Assembly: GCA_023256455.1 (NCBI GenBank)
Contig: JAGDXN010000079.1
Location: 1 to 6,064, forward strand
DNA from: Cuniculiplasma sp.
GTDB taxonomy: Archaea; Thermoplasmatota; Thermoplasmata; Thermoplasmatales; Thermoplasmataceae
Reading direction: 5' to 3'
Length of the DNA stretch: 6,064 nt
The notes under the pieces are model-generated. The model made no database searches. It saw only the letters and a program-made list of their open reading frames with translations, and had not been told where the DNA came from. Of this stretch, positions 1 through 5,260 are shown piece after piece. A program made the position numbers and the translations under genes. Numbering within the stretch: position 1 is the stretch's first letter; each line of letters begins with the position of its first letter.

Positions 1-85
1 TTAATTTATTTGACGTTAAAGAGATGTAAGGGCCAACGTTTGGTCAGTAGATAAATTAATAAATCTGAAGAACAGTCGTAATCCA

Positions 86-104
86 TAGAATTAGATCAAT
101 TCTA
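86..104. repeat. Short perfect inverted repeat (7-bp arms)
   Basis: The arms TAGAATT (86-92) and AATTCTA (98-104) are exact reverse complements separated by five bases, AGATC. There is no T-run immediately after it on either strand, so it does not look like a classical terminator. It could be a protein-binding site or chance in AT-rich DNA. Nothing nearby tells what it would control, because the gene to its left lies outside the window. Confidence 0.4.
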
Positions 105-390
105 AAAATCCTTAGACGTCTTAAAAACTCCCATAATAGGCAAATATCCGGCCCTCTCCACTTTTGTATGGGTAATTTTGGATCAAAATGTATTAACCAA
201 TTGCCAAATATAAAGATAGCCACTTTAAACAAGAATTGTTAGAAGGGCATTTTCATAAATTTTATGCAAATCCTGCTTTATCTTTGGCTTTTTCATTGTT
301 ATTCCTGTGTGAATCAACATGAAGGTGGGATGACTCAAAAGATCTAAAAGTGAACCAACCAATTTTTCATTCCAATTATTCCTTGAAAAT

Positions 391-407
391 AAAAAAATAT
401 GGAAAAA
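391..407 (-). terminator. Possible oligo-T terminator of the surface-protein gene
   Basis: Read on the minus strand, runs of five and seven T lie about 55-70 bases beyond the stop codon of the surface-protein gene (A5 at 403-407 and A7 at 391-397 on the plus strand). Archaeal RNA polymerase commonly ends transcription at T-rich stretches without a hairpin, and I see no hairpin here. In DNA this AT-rich such runs also occur by chance, so the call is tentative. Confidence 0.35.
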
Positions 408-462
408 TAAATCTTTGACTCTGTGTTGAGAAAGATGTTTTTTTATAAAATGAGAAATAAAA

Positions 463-3400
463 TCATTTTCTCCTTATAAATATGTAAGTTCCTGCAACAA
501 CTGCCAGCACCACAACAGCGATGATAATGTAGATTTCAAAACCACCAATATTGAAATTATTGGTTTCCTTTGTAAATGCTATTTCAATGGAAAGGTTATG
601 GTTTGTTATGGATATATTTCCACTTTCATTACTACTGATTTTGAACCCATTTATGGAAGTGATGTTGTAACTGTAGATACCGTTAACCACATTGAATATT
701 ATGGTGGAATTTGAACTGGTCTGAGTTTCTCCATTAAATGTTACTGACCACTCAGTGCCCCCTGGGAGACGTGTTTCAATGAATGTTACATTATATTTAT
801 GGACAGCCTGAATTGTTTTTAAGAATACTATGTTAACAGTGACATTATTTCCGTTTACAGTGATATTCCCACTGCTTTGATTCGAATGATATCCGGGTAT
901 TTCGCCTACATAATAATGATATGAGTTATTCGTTTCGTTAAAGATGATTTTGTTTCCAGTACTGGAATTCTCAAAAAGTTGGAAATGAATCGATCCACCT
1001 GAGACATAACTCAGCTGCAAATTAATGGCCCATGAAGTTCCGGCAGGCAGACCTGTTTCTTCAAAGGTTATTGTAAAATTCACCGGTTTAAATTTGACAT
1101 ATCTTGTAATATCTGAGCCATTAATAACAAATGCTCCTGAGTATATGGAAGGTCTGAATGCTTTATTGGAAACTGAAACACTAAAGTTGTATGAACCATT
1201 TGCCAGTTTTAAAATTAAATTCGTGGCATTTCCAGATATTTTGTAATAATGGCCACTGGAATTGGTTACGTTAAGATACCACAATGTCCCTGAAATACCT
1301 GTTTCGTTAACTGTAAAATTAAACGCTTCGGTAAATTTAATTGTAAAATGATTGCTTGTAGATGATACGGTGAAATTAAGATAATAATTTAGGGCAAATG
1401 GAGATGTGGCAACAGCCTGATATGATCCGGATGATAGATTTGTGGAATATGTAGAATTATGAATTGGACCTGAGATTCCGACACCTGTTATGTTGAGATA
1501 CCACAATGGATGCAGTCCGAGACCAGTCTCATTAAAAGTTACACCCGTACCGGCCTGAATGTTTACGGTGGTTTCAGAGCTGGATACAGATACAATTCCA
1601 CTCAGTTTATTAAGAGCTATATACCCCTGGGGTAGAATTACTGAATAGTTTTTTACGCCTGTGTAAGAATATGCAGTTATTGATGAATTGTGTGAACTGT
1701 ATTTCATACCGTTCAATACAACAGACCATAATGAGCCTGAAGGGAGACCATTTTCTGAGAATAACACCTGCCCGGTATAACTTGATGAGGGGATGAGAAG
1801 ATTACCTCCACTGTATTGCAGTATTCCATTTATTGTTGCCTGAGGTTTTCCATTAGACAAATTGAATTCCTCAACTCCTCTCAACAATCCATTTTCCACA
1901 GGACAGTAAACGCTTGTGCCATTTTCTGTGATGGCAAAGGTAGACCCTGAAGTCTGGAATGAGGTTATGTTTCTGATGGAATAATTTGCAAGGGATATTT
2001 CCTTTAATGAATGGTCATTGGGCTGTACATTTGATGAAGTAAGCACAATGATGTCTGAACCATTCTCGGTGAATGCTACCTTTTCAAAACAGTAACTGGT
2101 CTCCTGGAAATTCTTTTCCTGTGCCAGAGTCCCTGTATTGAAAAGACTTAAATTTCCGCAACTGGAGACCGCTAAAATGCTTCCGTTTGGAGAAACAGCA
2201 TCGCTATATGTGTAACTTAGATTCTTATCAACAATCGTTGCAATTAACTTATTGCTGAGGGTGTTCAGCACGCTTATATTTTGGGAAGGCCCTCCTTTAG
2301 AGTTCTGACCGGATGTGACATAAGCCATAGTGCCATTCGGAGTGAATGCCATTGAGGTGGGATCATAACTTACATTAATTACTCCCACAAAACTTAGGGT
2401 TTTTAGGGAAATAACCGAAATGTTATATGTGCAACTACCCACATAGGCAAACAATCCATCAGGATTTACAGCTACGAAGTTGCTTCCATTAGTGTTTTCC
2501 TTCAGTGTGATATTTTGAATAGATTTCATTGATTGGAAACTGAAGAAATTTACAGCTGAATTTTTACCTGTTACATTCAGTGTCAGCAAAAGAGTTCCAT
2601 TAGGAGTGATGGCATTATCCTTTCCACAGTCCCCCGTGGGAAGAGACGTTAGAAATGTGTTGTTTACGGTGCTGACAACCGTAGATCCTTTATCTGTTAA
2701 ATTGCATGGGGAAATGAGATAATTTGAACTCTGGGACCGATTAAGAGAATAGTAGGCATTAAAGGAAAAAACACCTATTGTGTAATTCACCTGAACGAAA
2801 CCATTTGGATTATGAAATATATAAAAAATTGGAGGGGTTAACTGGTAACTTATTGAACCATAATAGGTTGTGAAATTTGTATCCTGCGTGAAGAGGTCTT
2901 TTGAAAGACCTCCTAAACTCACTTTCCACTCCGTTCCTGAACTAAACCCTTTTTCTTCAATTTCAACGGTTCTGGAATAAAGAGTTGGGAAATAGGCAAG
3001 CTGGTAAGAGTTAAAAATTAAAGATGATTTTGTTCCCAGCTCCAGGAAGTAACTTGAAGAGACTTTTTTGATATCTACATTAATAATGCCATCTGGGTTG
3101 CTGATTCCCACAACTGCGCTTTGTCCTGATGCACTTAATGAAATACCATTTACAGTGGAGGTGTTTGATCTGGTAAGATTGATGGAATAACAGTAAATGA
3201 AATTGGAATTATAAATCTCTGCCCATGCTCCCAGGTATGCTCCGGGCAACGTTCCACTTTCATCTCCGGAGACAAACAGAAGGTTGTAATTTAAATCGAA
3301 CTGGACATAGGGGAAAATAACCAATACAGGGGCTGAATAGATGTAAGAAAAATTTGTGGGAGTGAATTTCAAGATTATAATCTCTTCATTAAGGCTATTC

Positions 3401-4113
3401 GCCACAGCAAGGATTGAACCGTTAGGTGATATGGCGCCACTGAATGGATCGTTCAATTGCTTTATGGATAGGTTCTGTATTATGCTATTGGTTAGCAAAT
3501 TTATTTCGGTGAGGTTATGTGAGGTCCCTCCTCCCCAGGCATGCTGGCTCAATGTTATTCCCATGGTACCATTCTGGCTTAAGATCATCTTGCCAGGATC
3601 GTATGAGACGTTGAGCACCTTCACCACCTTAAAATAAATAAGAGATACAACAGATACATTGAAAGAGTTTTTTCCATTTACATAAGCAAACTTTCCATCA
3701 GGAGATACGGTTATATTTGTCTGGTCTGGTGTTGAAGAGGTACTGACATTTGCAATTATTTTCATTGAAACAGTATTTATCACTTTCATTCCCTGACCAT
3801 TGGATGTGCCTACCAGAATAAGGGAACCATTGGGGGTCACTGTGACCCCTGAAGTTTTGGCATTTACACCAACGCTGATATATTGAATATTCATTGAATT
3901 TTGGGAATTAATTGCAGAGATTGTACTGTTTCCATTGGAAATGAAAATATATTGGGATGAATTGATTCCTGTCCCGGATCCAGATAACTGAGGGTTGAAT
4001 TTGTTAGACAAAACAGAATAATTTTGACTATTCACAGAACCATATTCATAATATTGAGTAAAAGTAAAAAAGAACAATAATAGAACTAAAATCACAAGTA
4101 ATTTTTTATACAT
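463..4113 (-). CDS. Large exported beta-propeller surface protein with E-x-G-L-P-x-G-T-x-W modules, membrane-anchored
   Basis: This 1216-residue protein is probably displayed outside the cell. Residues 1-20 form a signal-type segment: Lys-Lys followed by a Leu/Ile/Val/Phe stretch. Residues about 50-365 and 470-775 carry YVTN/WD-like propeller repeats, marked by T/S-P-N/D-G turns at 93-96, 137-140, 229-232, 503-506, 550-553, 591-594 and 641-644. Modules of the type F-x-E-x-G-L-P-x-G-T-x-W have their Trp at 396, 796, 871, 945, 1028 and 1122. Residues about 1193-1213 are a transmembrane helix followed by RRK, which predicts an outside body and an inside tail. I count 35 N-x-S/T sequons in the first 760 residues, which fits a heavily glycosylated protein. 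The start is the ATG directly before the signal segment, with a TATA-like box about 27 bases upstream and no Shine-Dalgarno site. Function is unproven: adhesion, envelope structure or ligand binding are all possible. No catalytic motif was seen. Confidence 0.9.
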   Translation of the reverse strand: MYKKLLVILVLLLFFFTFTQYYEYGSVNSQNYSVLSNKFNPQLSGSGTGINSSQYIFISNGNSTISAINSQNSMNIQYISVGVNAKTSGVTVTPNGSLILVGTSNGQGMKVINTVSMKIIANVSTSSTPDQTNITVSPDGKFAYVNGKNSFNVSVVSLIYFKVVKVLNVSYDPGKMILSQNGTMGITLSQHAWGGGTSHNLTEINLLTNSIIQNLSIKQLNDPFSGAISPNGSILAVANSLNEEIIILKFTPTNFSYIYSAPVLVIFPYVQFDLNYNLLFVSGDESGTLPGAYLGAWAEIYNSNFIYCYSINLTRSNTSTVNGISLSASGQSAVVGISNPDGIINVDIKKVSSSYFLELGTKSSLIFNSYQLAYFPTLYSRTVEIEEKGFSSGTEWKVSLGGLSKDLFTQDTNFTTYYGSISYQLTPPIFYIFHNPNGFVQVNYTIGVFSFNAYYSLNRSQSSNYLISPCNLTDKGSTVVSTVNNTFLTSLPTGDCGKDNAITPNGTLLLTLNVTGKNSAVNFFSFQSMKSIQNITLKENTNGSNFVAVNPDGLFAYVGSCTYNISVISLKTLSFVGVINVSYDPTSMAFTPNGTMAYVTSGQNSKGGPSQNISVLNTLSNKLIATIVDKNLSYTYSDAVSPNGSILAVSSCGNLSLFNTGTLAQEKNFQETSYCFEKVAFTENGSDIIVLTSSNVQPNDHSLKEISLANYSIRNITSFQTSGSTFAITENGTSVYCPVENGLLRGVEEFNLSNGKPQATINGILQYSGGNLLIPSSSYTGQVLFSENGLPSGSLWSVVLNGMKYSSHNSSITAYSYTGVKNYSVILPQGYIALNKLSGIVSVSSSETTVNIQAGTGVTFNETGLGLHPLWYLNITGVGISGPIHNSTYSTNLSSGSYQAVATSPFALNYYLNFTVSSTSNHFTIKFTEAFNFTVNETGISGTLWYLNVTNSSGHYYKISGNATNLILKLANGSYNFSVSVSNKAFRPSIYSGAFVINGSDITRYVKFKPVNFTITFEETGLPAGTSWAINLQLSYVSGGSIHFQLFENSSTGNKIIFNETNNSYHYYVGEIPGYHSNQSSGNITVNGNNVTVNIVFLKTIQAVHKYNVTFIETRLPGGTEWSVTFNGETQTSSNSTIIFNVVNGIYSYNITSINGFKISSNESGNISITNHNLSIEIAFTKETNNFNIGGFEIYIIIAVVVLAVVAGTYIFIRRK
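565..1770 (-). repeat. Tandem array of five E-x-G-L-P-x-G-T-x-W protein modules within the surface gene
   Basis: Residues about 782-1183 of the surface protein are five consecutive modules, each opening with a strand carrying E-x-G/R-L-P or a variant, then a Trp. The motifs are FSENGLPSGSLW (Trp 796), FNETGLGLHPLW (871), VNETGISGTLW (945), FEETGLPAGTSW (1028) and FIETRLPGGTEW (1122). Trp-to-Trp spacing is 75, 74, 83 and 94 residues. Each module ends in alternating hydrophobic strands such as NITVNGNNVTVNIVF, suggesting a small beta-sandwich fold; that fold is inference. The array sits between the second propeller and the membrane anchor, so it may act as a stalk. A sixth copy (Trp 396) lies between the two propellers. 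Confidence 0.85.
2893..2912. repeat. Perfect inverted repeat inside the surface gene (9-bp arms)
   Basis: The arms GAGGTCTTT (2893-2901) and AAAGACCTC (2904-2912) are exact reverse complements separated by two bases. They lie in codons 401-407 (GGLSKDL), just after the first E-x-G module. Such a short spacer disfavours a simple RNA hairpin unless some central pairs open. No T-run follows on the coding strand. It may be chance or a binding site. Confidence 0.5.
3833..3849. repeat. GC-rich perfect inverted repeat near the 5' part of the surface gene (8-bp arms)
   Basis: GGGGTCAC (3833-3840) and GTGACCCC (3842-3849) are exact reverse complements around a single T. This is markedly more GC-rich than the surrounding gene. 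On the coding strand it covers codons 89-94, within the GVTVTPNG strand-turn of an early propeller blade. The sequence is constrained by that protein motif, so coding coincidence is possible. Confidence 0.5.
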
Positions 4114-4135
4114 TTAAATCCCATGTTTATGGCCA

Positions 4136-4149
4136 TATTTTAATATTTT
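4136..4149 (-). promoter_or_regulatory. Probable TATA-box promoter of the surface-protein gene
   Basis: On the minus strand this reads AAAATATTAAAATA. Its TTAAAATA core is centred about 26-27 bases upstream of the ATG at 4111-4113, exactly where an archaeal TATA box sits relative to a transcription start. That places the RNA start at or next to the ATG, i.e. a leaderless transcript, matching the lack of a convincing Shine-Dalgarno site (only GGGA is present). The surrounding DNA is very AT-rich, so the exact box is uncertain. Confidence 0.5.
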
Positions 4150-4352
4150 GTCATGTTAATTTATAATAATTAAGTATAAACATATTTATGATTACAATCA
4201 CTTACCTGAAGAATGGGATCCATCGATTGATGAAATTAGTTATGGAATGGCCCATGCGAACTGAAGGAAATCATCCTTGATTTTTATTCAAGAAATTATT
4301 ATTTGTTTATGGAGATTAAATCAAATATGATTTTGTTAAATATTCAGAAAGA

Positions 4353-5132
4353 TCATTGTAGCATTGATCCACCATCAAGTATGTATGTCTGGCCGGTAAT
4401 AAATGATGAATTATCTGAAAGAAGGAAAAGTGAAAGCGAAGTTATATCCTTAATGGAACAGGACCTGGAAAATACACTCTTCTTTCCAACGGAATCCATA
4501 AAGACATTAACATCTTTGCCCATTGTTTTTGAAAAAGTCACGGCAAGATCTGACATGACCCATCCGGGGCAAATGGTATTTGATCTTATGTTATACTTTC
4601 CATATTCAAGCGCAATGCTCTTACTTAACATAATCAGTCCAGCCTTGCTCACTGAATATGGCATTCCGTAATTCATTGGGTTTATGCCTGCAAGAGTTGA
4701 AATGTTGAGTATATTTCCTGATTTTCCAGCTGAAAGCATATTCTTAATTACGTGTTTGCTCATTAAAAAGGCACCCTTAAGATTTATATCCATCACTCTT
4801 GTGAAATCTTCAATTGATACATCAATCATATTTACAGGTACCTTTCCAAGAATGCCTGCATTATTTACCAAAATGTCAGGTGTATCAAATTTCTCAGTTG
4901 AGACCTTAACTGCATTCACGCAATCCTCTTCACTGGTTATATCAGCTTTGAAAAATAAGGAGTCTTTGCCAGAAGGATCAATCTCTGATTGAGCATCCCT
5001 GCCCCTTTTTTCATCAATATCTATCAGTACTATCCTTGCACCATGTTCATGCAATGCCTTTCCAAGAGCTTTTCCTATATTACCAGCCGCCCCAGTAATT
5101 AAGGCTGTCTTTCCATTGAATTCCTTTTCCAT
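4353..5132 (-). CDS. Short-chain dehydrogenase/reductase (classical SDR), probably NAD(H)-dependent oxidoreductase
   Basis: The protein has 259 residues, the usual length of a classical SDR, and looks complete. Visible elements in order: the nucleotide-binding TGAAGNIG (13-20); an acidic Asp38 at the end of the second strand (VLIDID), which in this family favours NAD(H) over NADP(H); AD at 63-64; NNAG (90-93); Asn117; Ser145; and Tyr159-x3-Lys163 in YSVSK. Asn117, Ser145, Tyr159 and Lys163 make the full catalytic tetrad, so the enzyme should be active. PGW (189-191) and the C-terminal FITGQTYILDGG (244-255) are also typical. Two departures are Asn18 where TGxxxGIG members usually have Gly, and RSCSIKDI (223-230) where many relatives have R-x-G-x-P-E-E-I. 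The substrate cannot be read from sequence: sugar (aldohexose dehydrogenase-like), 3-oxoacyl reductase or other alcohol/ketone are possible. The chosen ATG places the first beta-strand a few residues in, as in the family. It is probably a stand-alone gene, divergent from purC. Confidence 0.93.
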   Translation of the reverse strand: MEKEFNGKTALITGAAGNIGKALGKALHEHGARIVLIDIDEKRGRDAQSEIDPSGKDSLFFKADITSEEDCVNAVKVSTEKFDTPDILVNNAGILGKVPVNMIDVSIEDFTRVMDINLKGAFLMSKHVIKNMLSAGKSGNILNISTLAGINPMNYGMPYSVSKAGLIMLSKSIALEYGKYNIRSNTICPGWVMSDLAVTFSKTMGKDVNVFMDSVGKKSVFSRSCSIKDITSLSLFLLSDNSSFITGQTYILDGGSMLQ

Positions 5133-5160
5133 GTTAACCAGTTACTATAAAGAGCACATT

Positions 5161-5172
5161 CCAATTTAAACG
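5161..5172 (-). promoter_or_regulatory. Candidate TATA box for the SDR gene
   Basis: The minus strand reads CGTTTAAATTGG here. The TTTAAATT core is centred about 34 bases upstream of the SDR ATG, which would place the RNA start roughly 7 bases before the ATG, a nearly leaderless message. No Shine-Dalgarno sequence lies between. This is a positional inference in AT-rich DNA. Confidence 0.35.
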
Positions 5173-5199
5173 TTAATAAAATTAATCACCAGAATTCTG

Positions 5200-5225
5200 A
5201 AAATTTAGAAAGAATTAAAATTTAG
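5200..5225. repeat. 9-bp direct repeat in the divergent SDR/purC promoter region
   Basis: AAAATTTAG occurs at 5200-5208 and again at 5217-5225, 17 bases apart start to start. A third, imperfect copy, AAAATCTAA, lies at 5227-5235. The copies surround or overlap the likely purC TATA box, so they could be regulator sites. Low sequence complexity makes chance a real alternative. An 8-bp palindrome, AGAATTCT, lies just left at 5191-5198. Confidence 0.35.
5213..5224 (+). promoter_or_regulatory. Candidate TATA box for purC
   Basis: AATTAAAATTTA is centred about 42 bases before the purC ATG. With a usual spacing of 25-27 bases this would put the RNA start about 15 bases ahead of the ATG, and no Shine-Dalgarno site is visible in that short leader. 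TCTAAATGA at 5231-5239 is an alternative box that would give a leaderless RNA, but it is a poorer TATA match. Confidence 0.35.
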
Positions 5226-5260
5226 CAAAATCTAAATGATTGTGTTCGACATACACGGCT

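Larger units (their letters stand above)
1..462. other. Gene-free left flank (intergenic, possible gene relic)
   Basis: I recognise no gene, tRNA, rRNA or insertion sequence in this AT-rich stretch. It contains a perfect 7-bp-arm inverted repeat (86-104), an 8-bp palindrome (114-121), a 13-base inverted repeat with 6-bp arms (254-266) and T-tracts on the minus strand near 391-407. A minus-strand frame stays open from about 473 down to a TAA at 225-227, but its first ATG is at 318-320. From that ATG it would encode only 31 residues, beginning MLIHTGITMKKPKIKQ. The upstream part of this frame overlaps the end of the surface-protein gene, so it is not a normal gene as it stands. It may be a relic or chance; see the finding. 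Confidence 0.6.

Noticed and set aside
20..95. Possible tRNA or other structured RNA near GGGCCAACGTTTGGTC
   Set aside because: No cloverleaf can be drawn: there is no matching acceptor stem, no T-loop GTTCGA-type sequence and no anticodon arm of the right spacing.
1025..1246. Plus-strand open frame of 73 codons
   Set aside because: It lies entirely antisense to the strongly patterned stalk modules of the surface gene, has no promoter or family resemblance, and is explained by the codon bias of the real gene.
3356..3637. Plus-strand open frame of 93 codons
   Set aside because: It is antisense to the first propeller of the surface protein, where the minus-strand repeats are clear; no recognisable domain is present.
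4276..4292. Short stem CTTGA/TCAAG as a terminator for the SDR gene
   Set aside because: The stem has only five pairs and no T-run follows it on the minus strand. It is too weak to annotate.
4303..4992. Plus-strand open frames at 4303-4671 and 4684-4992
   Set aside because: Both mirror the SDR gene, whose catalytic motifs prove the minus strand is coding here. Their translations show no family features.
5143..5152. CTTTATAGTA on the minus strand as the SDR TATA box
   Set aside because: It is the best-looking TATA match, but it is centred only about 15 bases before the ATG. The RNA would then start inside the gene and miss the codons of the conserved N-terminus.
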